IMG/VR virus record: IMGVR_UViG_3300031972_000150
Coordinates: 1 to 26,110 of that record
Length of the DNA: 26,110 bases
Source of the DNA: a virus
Reading direction: 5' to 3' (one strand)
Below the pieces are notes generated by a model, which was not told the DNA's origin, searched no databases, and was given only the letters and a program-made list of their open reading frames with translations. The position numbers and the translations under genes were made by a program. Positions 1 to 6,862 of this stretch are shown in pieces. Each line of letters begins with the position of its first letter. Within the stretch, counting starts at the first letter, position 1.

Positions 1-110
1 AGCTCACGGAGTTCTACTACTGCTTCAGCCCAACGCTCACCACACTCTTTTTCATGCGCTGCGATCCGCTCTAAAGCGTCGAGGGCTAGGTTACGCTCTT
101 GCTCGGTCAC
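1..110 (-). CDS. Small helical protein, partial at left edge
   Basis: The reading frame starts with GTG at 110 and runs off the left end, leaving 36 residues (first M/V, then TEQERNLALDAL, ending near VVELRE). It is rich in Glu, Ala, Arg and Leu and predicted helical. The GTG overlaps the TGA of the upstream gene as GTGA, and AAGGCGAAG lies just upstream as a possible ribosome site. Short phage proteins with a helical N-terminus like this often continue into one C-terminal membrane helix (XhlA/holin-accessory type) and sit near lysis genes. The C-terminus is outside the window, so that role is only a suggestion. Confidence 0.6.
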   Translation of the reverse strand, partial: MTEQERNLALDALERIAAHEKECGERWAEAVVELRE

Positions 111-265
111 TGCTTCGCCTTAAAAATTACTAAAGCGCAGTATTCTAGCACCTTGTAGCATTTCGCTACCATAGCATCGTCTTTTGGAGTCGGCGTCACG
201 GCTGTGATTGCCGAGGCTAAGGTCACTGCTGCTGTCGCAATGTTGAATAAGTCGATTAGTTCCAT
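107..265 (-). CDS. Small protein with hydrophobic N-terminal segment, holin-like candidate
   Basis: This is a 52-residue frame beginning MELIDLFNIATAAV. Residues 5-25 form a hydrophobic, Ala/Thr-rich stretch, followed by TPTPKDD and a short second part with two Cys ending in FKAKQ. Its ATG shares one base with the stop of the upstream 107-residue gene (TAATG), and AGGAG lies ten bases before it. The next gene overlaps it by GTGA, so these small genes look like one coupled unit. A single weak membrane segment in a late phage operon would fit a holin or other membrane-associated lysis factor. No family motif proves this, and the hydrophobic stretch is short. Confidence 0.6.
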   Translation of the reverse strand: MELIDLFNIATAAVTLASAITAVTPTPKDDAMVAKCYKVLEYCALVIFKAKQ

Positions 266-588
266 TACCACGGTACTCCTCTGCCTTCTACTGGGTTCTT
301 GCTGAGTTCAATCTGATTAGCGACTGCATCTTCGTATGCCGTCACTTGCTCAGCACCGATGACTGCTTTAGCCCACGCAATAGCGTCTGCTTCGGTAATG
401 TCTGCATAAGCGGTGAAGTTATCGGCGTCAGGGGATTCGAGTGCAACAGTGCCGTACACTCGTCCGTTGTGGGTTACGTCCCCGACTGTCTCGCTGTCCG
501 TGCATTCAAAATGCAAGGTCGTTACAACGTCGCTCAAGTCGCCTTCAACGAGCGTTCTGTTCATTGATTTGATTGCCCAAGTAGCCAT
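265..588 (-). CDS. Small phage protein, DUF7936-like
   Basis: The product is 107 residues, starting MATWAIKSMNRT and ending GRGVPW. The pattern (MATW, a central SETVGDVTHNGRVYGTV beta segment, then an acidic DADNFTAYADITEADAIAW helix and a C-terminal GVPW) matches from memory a family common next to fibre genes in marine phages and listed as DUF7936. I could not run the search. AGGAG lies eight bases before the ATG, and the stop overlaps the next start (TAATG). It follows the fibre gene directly, so a role as a fibre-associated or assembly protein is possible but unproven. Confidence 0.75.
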   Translation of the reverse strand: MATWAIKSMNRTLVEGDLSDVVTTLHFECTDSETVGDVTHNGRVYGTVALESPDADNFTAYADITEADAIAWAKAVIGAEQVTAYEDAVANQIELSKNPVEGRGVPW

Positions 589-603
589 TAAATGTTCTCC
601 TGA

Positions 604-2235
604 TTAGCCACAGTAAAGAACGCATGAAACTAACTTCACACCTTCATCACTATTTCCGATTGTTACTTTTCCGATTGTTTTACTTCTTATAATGTCATCT
701 GACTGCACTTTGGCTGTGCCATCACCGTTAGATTCAAGCAAGTCGCCACCAGCGCAAGCTCCTGTGACTTTTACTTCACCAATACCCACACCAGAAACAA
801 TAATGTCCCCTTCTTCGGAAATACGGTCTATAACGCCGTAGACTCTGGCGTCACCTTCTGAGTCTGAAACTTTTATCTTTGCGTGATTACTTTTATGCTC
901 TTGGTCTATTGTGCTAACAACTGTTCCTTTGGCGGTAGTAACGTCAACTCCGCTTGATGCGTGTGCGCCAGAAAAACCAACGAGCGAAACAGTGCTACCA
1001 GAAACATCTATAGAGCCTTCTAATGCGCCTTGTGCGTAAAACTGAATTATAGAACCGTCATTAGTCATCCGATTGAACGTGGCTACGACATCACCATCCC
1101 TTGCAACGTCCAGCCGGTCATCGGCCATCAAACCTATTCCGCCGCCAGAGGTGTTGTTATAAAGGCTTGTGTCTGTGGTACCCACAAGCAAGTTGCCGTT
1201 TGAGTCGATGCGCATGCGTTCTGTGGTGTTTTCTACAAAAGCTAAACCTGCGGGTTCGTCATTTGCTGTAGCTCGTATAGTTTTTATATGGTACGAATTA
1301 CTAGCACCACTGTGCGTCATTGCAATTTGGTTATTTAAAGAACCGGCTGAACCTGCACCAATGCTGGTTGTTAAAGGGCTAACTGGACTCTGCGTACCAA
1401 TCCCGACGTTGCCAGAGGTATCAATCCGCATGGCTTCTGCGCCGCCACCGCCATCGCCTGTAAAAATAAGATTAGACCCAGCTAATCGCAAACTTGTAGA
1501 CGCACCTGCATCAGTAATGCCACAAATAGTCGCACCAGCGGCGTTATCAAAAATGGACACGTTACGGTCAGTAGCAGTCTTTACTTGAAGTTTTGCAAAC
1601 GACTGCGGCGTAATGCCAATCCCGACGTTGCCGCTGGAGTCGATACGCATGGCTTCCGTATCATTGGTCTTGAAAACCATTGGGCCGTTATCGACATTAA
1701 CAAGCTGAGATTCAGCACCGCTGAAGTTTTTAATGACGAACCCAGAGGTATTACCTGTATGTCTTAACGTAATCAAAGTAGGATCGCTAGACGATTCAAC
1801 AGTCAAACCATCAGCAGTCACAGTGCCCGTCACGTCTACGCCTGTGGAGGTGGTGGCTAGTTTGGCGTTGCCTGCATTATACAGAGTTACTGCGCCGCCT
1901 TCAGCCGCATTAATCATGTTTTCCGTATCTGCGGCATTGTTTAGCTGGAACGTATTTGTTACCACTCGTAACGGGCCAGTACCAGAAGTGTCTGCAATTA
2001 GGCTGTAAGTTCCAGTGTGATAAATCTGTAGGTCAGAGCCATCACCGAAGACTGCCTTTACGTTGTCACCAAATGTAGTGTCAGCTGCTGCATTAACCCC
2101 AAGCTCAATAACAGCGTTGCTTGAGTTCTTAGAGTAAAGTCTTTTGTTAGTTAAGTCTACAGCAAGCTCGCCAACTGACAGATCATCTGCTGTAGGAGCA
2201 CCTGAGCCATTTTTAGTAATAATCGTTGTAGCCAT
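604..2235 (-). CDS. Tail fibre or spike-like structural protein
   Basis: The 543-residue product begins MATTIITKNGSGAPTADDLSVGELAVDLTNKRLY, a start frequent in marine phage fibre proteins. The middle carries at least three copies of a fibre motif (AMRIDSSGNVGIG, AMRIDTSGNVGIG, RMRIDSNGNLLVG) separated by variable beta-rich segments, as in trimeric beta-structured fibres. The last 110 residues form a distinct domain (GDARVYGVIDRIS ... GGDLLESNGDGTAKV ... TIGKVTIGN) that probably caps or trimerises the fibre. AAAGGG lies upstream of the ATG. It follows the coiled fibre gene at 2247-3695. The expected role is host recognition at the virion surface; the receptor cannot be read from the sequence. 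Confidence 0.8.
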   Translation of the reverse strand: MATTIITKNGSGAPTADDLSVGELAVDLTNKRLYSKNSSNAVIELGVNAAADTTFGDNVKAVFGDGSDLQIYHTGTYSLIADTSGTGPLRVVTNTFQLNNAADTENMINAAEGGAVTLYNAGNAKLATTSTGVDVTGTVTADGLTVESSSDPTLITLRHTGNTSGFVIKNFSGAESQLVNVDNGPMVFKTNDTEAMRIDSSGNVGIGITPQSFAKLQVKTATDRNVSIFDNAAGATICGITDAGASTSLRLAGSNLIFTGDGGGGAEAMRIDTSGNVGIGTQSPVSPLTTSIGAGSAGSLNNQIAMTHSGASNSYHIKTIRATANDEPAGLAFVENTTERMRIDSNGNLLVGTTDTSLYNNTSGGGIGLMADDRLDVARDGDVVATFNRMTNDGSIIQFYAQGALEGSIDVSGSTVSLVGFSGAHASSGVDVTTAKGTVVSTIDQEHKSNHAKIKVSDSEGDARVYGVIDRISEEGDIIVSGVGIGEVKVTGACAGGDLLESNGDGTAKVQSDDIIRSKTIGKVTIGNSDEGVKLVSCVLYCG

Positions 2236-2246
2236 TGTTTATCCCT

Positions 2247-3695
2247 TTAGTATACTCCACCGTCGAGCGTACCTGTTGTCATGTTGTCTGCGTTAAGTGT
2301 TGAGTTTGATTGTAAAGCTGAGTCTGCTAGTGCACCCTGTGCTGCCGTAGCGTAGTCACTAGAAGCTGTTGTAGCTGCTGTCCCTAAGCCTAACGTGCCT
2401 CTAGCAGTCGCTGCGTCAGCATCATCAATCAGTGTCAGGCCATAAGCAGATACAGCAGAGGCTGCTAAAGCTGCGTCAGCAGTTGCACCTTGAGCTGCAG
2501 TAGCATAATCACTAGAAGCCGTAGTTGCTGCTGTACCTAAACCCAGTGTGCCTCTGGCAGTGGCTGCATCTGCGTCATCAATCAGAGTTAAGCCATAGGC
2601 TGACACAGCGGAAGCAGCAAGTGCTGCATCAGCAGTAGCACCTTGTGCAGCAGTAGCGTAGTCAGCAGAGTCAAATGCTTTGACTTGTGCTAAGTTAGTG
2701 ACCTCTGAGTCCATCAGAGCGCCAGCTGCTTCTACGTTAGTTGCGTCCGTTACGTCTGCATTGTCTTCTATTGTGTCTAGTCTAGTCCCATCAGCAGCAA
2801 CGTCACGTCCATCCACAGTACCGGACAGAGTAATGTTGCCTGTAAGGTTTAGATTGCCTGTGCCAGTGATGTTGTTACTGTTGAGGTCTAAGTCTCCACC
2901 CAGTTGTGGCGATGAGTCACCGATAAGGTTAGGGTTAATTGTGTCCCATGCAGAACCGTCATAGATACGAGTGCTGTTGTCAGAAGTGTTAAAATACCAG
3001 TCACCTACAGTCAACGCAGCGCCATTACCGTCCACCGTTGGGTTGGACGACTGTGCGCCTAAGTAAAGTCCGTCGATTGCGTCCTTTGCTGCTTCAGCTG
3101 CTGTTGCGCTAGTTGCTGCCGCTGTTGCACTGTTAGATGCGTTGGTTGCGGAGGCTGAAGCGTTGGACTCTGACGTAGAAGCATTGCTTTCAGCTGTTTC
3201 TGCATCCGCTTTAGCAGATTCTGCTGCTGTCTGTGCAGTTTCTGCGGCTGTTTTGGCGGCTTGAGCTTTAGCATTGTAGTGTAGGGCTGAGTAACCTGTA
3301 GTAACTGTATCAGCTAGTGTGTATTGAGTGTCTTCTGCGGTTACTGCTAACTTCGACGCATCAGCTGCGCTGTCAGATGCTTCTGAGGCTTTTGTAGTGG
3401 CTGTTGTAGCGTGACCAGAGGCTGTGTCTCTGTAGCCTTGTGCTAAATCTCTGGCAGCTTCTGAAGCAGTCTGAGCGGTTTCTGCGGCTGTTTCAGCAGT
3501 CTCAGCAGCACCTTGTGCAACTACTGCAGCGTCCTTTGCTGTTTCAGCATCAGTTGCACTGTTGGCTGCATCTGTAGCTGAACTAGCGGCTGCATTAGCT
3601 TTAGCTGAAGCAGTGGCGGCATCTTCACCAACCTGTGAAGCTACTGCGTCTGTAGTAGCGTCACCAGTGCCACCTGTACCTCTAAAGATACCCAT
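2247..3695 (-). CDS. Tail fibre-like protein with long Ala-rich coiled coil and internal repeats
   Basis: The 482-residue product begins MGIFRGTGGTGDATTD. Residues about 20-200 are Ala/Ser/Thr/Glu-rich with AETAQTAAE-type heptads, a trimeric coiled-coil stalk. A compact region follows (YLGAQSSNPTVDGNGAALTVGDWYFNT, then SSPQLGGDLDLNSNNITG), which is common in phage fibres. The C-terminal third has a stem motif (VDGRDVAADGTRLDTIEDNADV) and two identical 51-residue repeats plus a partial third. GGAG precedes the ATG. It is the first gene after the capsid-gene terminator, so its transcript depends on read-through or an unseen promoter. It probably forms a stalk that works with the next gene's fibre. 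Confidence 0.8.
   Translation of the reverse strand: MGIFRGTGGTGDATTDAVASQVGEDAATASAKANAAASSATDAANSATDAETAKDAAVVAQGAAETAETAAETAQTASEAARDLAQGYRDTASGHATTATTKASEASDSAADASKLAVTAEDTQYTLADTVTTGYSALHYNAKAQAAKTAAETAQTAAESAKADAETAESNASTSESNASASATNASNSATAAATSATAAEAAKDAIDGLYLGAQSSNPTVDGNGAALTVGDWYFNTSDNSTRIYDGSAWDTINPNLIGDSSPQLGGDLDLNSNNITGTGNLNLTGNITLSGTVDGRDVAADGTRLDTIEDNADVTDATNVEAAGALMDSEVTNLAQVKAFDSADYATAAQGATADAALAASAVSAYGLTLIDDADAATARGTLGLGTAATTASSDYATAAQGATADAALAASAVSAYGLTLIDDADAATARGTLGLGTAATTASSDYATAAQGALADSALQSNSTLNADNMTTGTLDGGVY
2351..2656 (-). repeat. Two 153-bp in-frame direct repeats in the fibre gene
   Basis: The segments 2351-2503 and 2504-2656 are adjacent copies of exactly 153 bp encoding the same 51 residues (SDYATAAQGA ... 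AVSAYGLTLIDDADAATARGTLGLG ... TTAS). A partial copy lies at the C-terminal side. The DNA of the two copies differs at many third codon positions while the protein is unchanged. The duplication is therefore old and held by selection on the protein, not a recent slip. Confidence 0.9.
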
Positions 3696-3710
3696 AGATT
3701 GCTCCAGCTA

Positions 3711-3742
3711 GGAATAAAAGAGGGGGCCAATTAAGACCCCCT
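3711..3742 (-). terminator. Rho-independent terminator after the major capsid gene
   Basis: On the minus strand an eight-pair stem AGGGGGTC / GGCCCCCT (one G-T pair) closes a TTAATT loop at 3721-3742 and is followed by CTTTTATT. It lies seven bases past the capsid stop. It would reduce transcription into the fibre genes relative to capsid. Its loop and inner stem match the hairpin at 23713-23730. Confidence 0.85.
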
Positions 3743-3748
3743 AGAGTT

Positions 3749-4723
3749 TTACTCGTCAAGTACAGCGAGGACAAAGCCTGCTTCTGGACGGTAAGTTTCG
3801 ACACCATAGAGAGTGTCGGCAGTGTAAAGCGTAGAGAGGTACTCTTGCTTGTACTGCGTCTGTGAACGTACTGACATCTGCTCAGCAAGAACGATAGCGT
3901 CCTTGTGGAAGAACATACAGCCACGTACTTGGCCGCCCGTGTTTTGAGCAGCAGTTTCTAAGATGGGAGCGTTGCTAGAAACGTAGACGTCTACACCGTA
4001 CAAGTTACCAATGAGGCCAGACTCAACACCACGTCCACCAACAAAGTCAGAAGACACATAGCGCTCAATACCCATAATTGACTTACGTACAGCAGGAGGA
4101 ACTACGATTACTCGTCCGTCCATAGGTACGTTAGCGTCGTCCATGAGCTTGATGGCTTCACGGAAACCAAGGTCCGTAAAGTTGTCGCCTGTAGCAACAG
4201 TGTCGTCGGTATAGATGGTCAAACCAGAAGTACCATCAAAGTAGTAGCTGTTGCTGTTTTCCCAATTAGCACCGTCGGTTGGCGCAGCAGTTCTCGTACC
4301 ATCGCCAAAACCAGTACCGCAGTTCATAAGGTCTGTGTCTACTTTAAGCGACAGCGCATAGCCAGCGTCTTCAGTGTAGAACTGACGAAGGCTATTAAGA
4401 GCCTGTACTTCAACAATGTCTTCGATGAGTCGTGAGTACTCAAAGTGACGATCAATGCTGACAGTCAGTTCTGACTCAGTGTTAGCAATAATTTTTACTG
4501 CTAGATTTTCACCTTTTGCGCTTGCCTCATCACGAGTTGGCTTAGGAATATGGATCAAGTCACCCTTCTTGCCCGTCATTGCTAGACGCTTGACAAGAGG
4601 AGCCATCTTGAGGTTCTTTTGGTAAGCAGCGATAATCTCGTCACTCCAGATTTCTGGAATAAACTTATCGGCTTCAGTTTTTCCGGTAATGCCTGTTGCA
4701 CCCGGATAAGCTACAGTAGTCAT
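3749..4723 (-). CDS. Major capsid protein
   Basis: The 324-residue product begins MTTVAYPGATGITGKTEADKF. It has the shape of an HK97-fold coat protein: an N-terminal arm, a stretch with FIPEIWSDEIIAAYQKNLK, an extended-loop-like region rich in charged residues (KKGDLIHIPKPTRDEA), an alpha-helical spine (FTDLGFREAIKLMDDANVPMDG followed by RVIVVPPAV), and a C-terminal YGVETYRPEAGFVL strand typical of P22/N4-like marine podovirus coats. AAAGGAG precedes the start. It directly follows the scaffold gene, the usual order, and is followed by a strong terminator, as expected for the most abundant virion protein. The exact capsid family was not tested. Confidence 0.9.
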   Translation of the reverse strand: MTTVAYPGATGITGKTEADKFIPEIWSDEIIAAYQKNLKMAPLVKRLAMTGKKGDLIHIPKPTRDEASAKGENLAVKIIANTESELTVSIDRHFEYSRLIEDIVEVQALNSLRQFYTEDAGYALSLKVDTDLMNCGTGFGDGTRTAAPTDGANWENSNSYYFDGTSGLTIYTDDTVATGDNFTDLGFREAIKLMDDANVPMDGRVIVVPPAVRKSIMGIERYVSSDFVGGRGVESGLIGNLYGVDVYVSSNAPILETAAQNTGGQVRGCMFFHKDAIVLAEQMSVRSQTQYKQEYLSTLYTADTLYGVETYRPEAGFVLAVLDE

Positions 4724-4743
4724 TAGTCACAATCTCCTTTAGA

Positions 4744-5541
4744 TTATTTGACTCGACCCTCTGCGTATGCTTTTAAGATTTCATCTGATAAAGCTTGGTA
4801 ACGCTCAGGGTCTGTTCTCATAAGTTTAATAATGTCGGCCCTGCGATAAACTTTCTTACGACTACCTTCAGCACTGCCTCGTGCATTGCCTGTGTTAGCT
4901 GCCTTGAGTTGTTGCTTCCGCGACTGTTTTTCAACTGCAGCGGTCTGCTGTGCAATGTTCTTACGCTCCTTCCAGAGAGTAAACAGTTCATCAGCAGCTT
5001 CAGCATTGTACTGTTGGTCAGCTTCTACAAACAACTGAGTCCTGATCTTAGAATCTTTGATCCAGTCAGCAAACTTAGGATCTTTCAGGATGTCCTGCAT
5101 GTCCGGGTGTTTGCTGTTCAGCATCGCAAGAGATGTCTGCTTCTTGTATTGAGCAGAGTACTCTTGAGCTTCTCTGATCTTCGGGTGGTTCTCAATAGCA
5201 CGATTAACTGCTGCTTGAGGGTCCGTAAAATAGTCAATATCGTCTTCAGGCTCAACGTATTGTTGAGGTGCTTGTTGTTGTGATTGAGTCGTAATGAAAT
5301 CATCCACAACTTTACGAAGTTCACCTACCTCAGATGATTGACGCCCAAGTAGCTTCTCAGCCTCTTGGTGCATCTGTACCACTTCTTCTAGCGATTTGCC
5401 TTGGTACTTCTCTGGTACTGTAGGTTCTTCTTGTTGAGGTTGCTCAGCGTCTACCTGCTGAATCTCGTCTACTTCGTTTTCTTCAATGTTGTCTGCTTGT
5501 TCCTCTTCGGGAGGCAAGTCAACCATTGTTGCTCTTGACAT
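4744..5541 (-). CDS. Capsid scaffolding (assembly) protein
   Basis: The 265-residue product is highly acidic at the N-terminus (PPEEEQADNIEENEVDE) and Gln/Glu-rich. It continues with a helical section VPEKYQGKSLEEVVQMHQEAEKLL and a second helical, charged region, and ends in a basic C-terminal segment (RKKVYRRADIIKLMRTDPERYQ). An acidic, helical protein with a basic C-terminal helix that binds coat protein is the hallmark of phage scaffolds. It sits directly before the major capsid gene. GGAG lies about eight bases before the ATG. Like other scaffolds it would be expected inside the procapsid and absent from mature particles. Confidence 0.85.
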   Translation of the reverse strand: MSRATMVDLPPEEEQADNIEENEVDEIQQVDAEQPQQEEPTVPEKYQGKSLEEVVQMHQEAEKLLGRQSSEVGELRKVVDDFITTQSQQQAPQQYVEPEDDIDYFTDPQAAVNRAIENHPKIREAQEYSAQYKKQTSLAMLNSKHPDMQDILKDPKFADWIKDSKIRTQLFVEADQQYNAEAADELFTLWKERKNIAQQTAAVEKQSRKQQLKAANTGNARGSAEGSRKKVYRRADIIKLMRTDPERYQALSDEILKAYAEGRVK

Positions 5542-5558
5542 GATTAAACTCCGTGATC

Positions 5559-5786
5559 TTAGTCATTATGGAGGTTGCTGTTTTGGCCTGCCTTTTCGTG
5601 TTCTCTTACCCACCTCATGTGTCTACCGGGAAAGTCCCCACTAGACCCATCTAGGATAAAAGCCGGAGCAGATACCATACGTGTCCCTTTAGCACCACAA
5701 TCGCACCTACTGATCCTAGTGCCATTAGGGACAAACTTTTCTACTACATGCCCATTAGGGCATCTAAAGTCATAAACTTTATACAT
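5559..5786 (-). CDS. Small zinc-ribbon protein, FmdB-like
   Basis: The 75-residue product begins MYKVYDFRCPNGH and has metal-ligand candidates C9, H13, C28 and C30 (RCPNGH ... SRCDCGA), the pattern of an FmdB-type regulatory zinc ribbon with one Cys replaced by His. The rest includes a polar FPGRHMRWVREHEKAG helix. Its ATG overlaps the end of the upstream gene by eight bases. Similar small ribbon proteins sit between portal and scaffold genes in marine podoviruses; their function is not known. Confidence 0.75.
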   Translation of the reverse strand: MYKVYDFRCPNGHVVEKFVPNGTRISRCDCGAKGTRMVSAPAFILDGSSGDFPGRHMRWVREHEKAGQNSNLHND

Positions 5787-6036
5787 CTACTTCTACTTCT
5801 TCGTTATCAGCTTCTGCTTGTTCTCTAGCAGCTGCAATCGTATCTGGAAGATTGATTACAGAAGCCAAAGCAGCAACTTGGCCTTTACGAAAGTGTAGAT
5901 CTTCTGCATCTTTGACTGACTGAATGTCAGCAAGTCGTGTTGCATTACTGGAAAGTTCTTGCACGAGTTGTTTGAAACCTTCGTGATTGAAGAGTTCGTT
6001 GTAGTTGTCAAAATAAGTTTCAAGCTCAGTGTTCAT
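5779..6036 (-). CDS. Conserved small phage protein of unknown function
   Basis: The 85-residue acidic, helical product (MNTELETYFDNYNELFNHEGFKQ ... FRKGQVAALASVINLPDTI) resembles proteins I recall from many marine podoviruses near the scaffold gene; I know no function. The C-terminus is very acidic (EADNEEVEVDV). AAAGGA lies six bases before the ATG. A strong sigma70-like promoter sits just upstream at 6066-6094, so this is the first gene of a short-leader transcript that also serves the ribbon, scaffold and capsid genes. Confidence 0.75.
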   Translation of the reverse strand: MNTELETYFDNYNELFNHEGFKQLVQELSSNATRLADIQSVKDAEDLHFRKGQVAALASVINLPDTIAAAREQAEADNEEVEVDV

Positions 6037-6065
6037 TGATTTCCTTTATGTATTACTACAGTTAT

Positions 6066-6094
6066 AGTATAGCATACTTTTGTAGTAAAGTCAA
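6066..6094 (-). promoter_or_regulatory. Leftward sigma70-type promoter before the scaffold-capsid genes
   Basis: The minus strand reads TTGACT (6089-6094), a 17-base spacer and TATACT (6066-6071), with TG one base before the -10 (TGCTATACT), an extended -10. It lies in the only gap of this gene cluster. The flanks AGCTTGACTTT and TATACTATA are shared with the promoter at 11148-11176. Confidence 0.85.
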
Positions 6095-6098
6095 GCTT

Positions 6099-6311
6099 TT
6101 ATTTACCTCTTTTTGTAGGCTTCTTTTTCTTCTTGGGACCGTAATTCATTGCTTTCTCCTTTGCTTTGCCTGTCAAGTCTTTGAGGTGATAAAGTCTCAC
6201 CGATGTTTTGCCGTGGGTTTTTCCTGAGTGGAGTTCACCGTTAGGCATCTTATGAGTTCCTCCGGTATGGAGAGTCCCATCTTTCTTAAAGTGTTTTACG
6301 CCTGTTGCCAC
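6099..6311 (-). CDS. Small basic Gly/His/Lys-rich protein
   Basis: The 70-residue product starts at a GTG (6311) sharing a base with the upstream stop (TAGTG). It reads MATGVKHFKKDGTLHTGGTHKMPNG and contains a near-repeat (LHTGGTHKM / LHSGKTHGK). The tail is strongly basic (PKKKKKPTKRGK). Similar short proteins are familiar from marine phages without an assigned role. The composition suggests nucleic-acid or capsid-interior binding; that is inference. Confidence 0.75.
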   Translation of the reverse strand: MATGVKHFKKDGTLHTGGTHKMPNGELHSGKTHGKTSVRLYHLKDLTGKAKEKAMNYGPKKKKKPTKRGK

Positions 6312-6466
6312 TACTTTCTGCCTCTTTTTGCTGTCTTAGCGGCCTGTTTGAAGGCTTTTGCACTGGGTGCGCCTTTTGAACCCGGTTTACGCATCTTCTC
6401 GCCACTTCCGGCTGCAATACGCTTACGCTTGGCGTGTATATTTTCATAGAGTCCTTTCTTAACCAT
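6311..6466 (-). CDS. Very small basic protein
   Basis: The 51-residue product (MVKKGLYENIHAKRKRI ... GEKMRKPGSKGAPSAKAF ... AKRGRK) is about one third Lys plus Arg. I chose the start at 6466 because it forms a TAATG overlap with the upstream stop and has AAGGTG eight bases before it. Longer in-frame starts would run back into the upstream gene. The sequence pattern is recurrent in marine podoviruses between portal and scaffold genes. It may be a virion or DNA-packaging accessory; function unknown. Confidence 0.8.
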   Translation of the reverse strand: MVKKGLYENIHAKRKRIAAGSGEKMRKPGSKGAPSAKAFKQAAKTAKRGRK

Positions 6467-6753
6467 TACCATTTCACCTTGTTTGCCCAGTACGCTGCTG
6501 AGCATTTTCCTTTGGCGATGTTCTTAGCGTGTCTAGCTTTGAACGACTTACGCCTTGCTTTTTCTTTAGCAGTTTTCGGGTTCTTACCTGCACCACTAAC
6601 GCCTTGCTGACCAAACCGTATGGTCTTAATACTCCCGTCATCACATTTAGCTACAACTACGTGAGACTTAGTTGGGTGATTAGGAGTCCTCTTTGGTTTG
6701 TTGAACCCGCTTACTCCTGCTCGCTTGAGGCTTGGGTGCTTCTCCTTTGACAT
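6466..6753 (-). CDS. Basic protein, DUF6321-like
   Basis: The 95-residue product begins MSKEKHPSLKRAGVSGFNKPKRTPNH and contains KSHVVVAKCDDGSIKTIRFG and KARHAKNIAKGKCSAAYWANKVKW. This matches from memory the domain called DUF6321, found in many phages; the assignment needs a search. The protein is very basic. Its ATG overlaps the portal stop (TAATG) and its stop overlaps the next start the same way, so the basic-protein cluster is translationally linked to the portal. Confidence 0.8.
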   Translation of the reverse strand: MSKEKHPSLKRAGVSGFNKPKRTPNHPTKSHVVVAKCDDGSIKTIRFGQQGVSGAGKNPKTAKEKARRKSFKARHAKNIAKGKCSAAYWANKVKW

Positions 6754-6862
6754 TAGTTAGTGCCTCCACCTTGCGGTCTAAGTCTCTGAGGAGTTCCCAA
6801 CGAGGTTCTAGGTAGCTGTCCACCTGCCGCAGTAGGCTCTTCAGTTCTTGGTCTGTTAGCAT
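6680..6862 (-). CDS. Probable overprinted small helical protein across the portal 3' end
   Basis: In another frame of the minus strand, an ATG at 6862 with AAAGGT seven bases upstream opens a 60-residue frame (MLTDQELKSLLRQVDSYLEP, RWELLRDLDRKVEALTNV, then a basic polar tail ending KEDS). The first 40 residues form a regular amphipathic or coiled-coil helix. It overlaps the last 110 bases of the portal gene and the first 74 bases of the next gene. The portal frame there is low complexity (EEPTAAGGQLPRTSLG), which fits constraint from the second frame. It could be chance; my view is that it is somewhat more likely real than not. Confidence 0.55.
   Translation of the reverse strand: MLTDQELKSLLRQVDSYLEPRWELLRDLDRKVEALTNVKGEAPKPQASRSKRVQQTKEDS

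Noticed and set aside
1169-1588. Antisense ORF in the fibre gene
   Set aside because: Shadow of the repetitive fibre coding sequence; Pro/Ala/Val-rich composition mirrors the opposite strand.
2250-2255. TATACT at the fibre gene end as a leftward promoter
   Set aside because: No acceptable -35 box lies 16-18 bases upstream on the minus strand.
3059-3274. Gln/Leu/Lys-rich ORF in the fibre gene
   Set aside because: Frame-shifted reading of Ala-rich coiled-coil codons, not an independent gene.
604-3695. Diversity-generating retroelement acting on the fibre genes
   Set aside because: No reverse transcriptase or template repeat was seen; the repeats differ by synonymous changes rather than adenine-directed ones.
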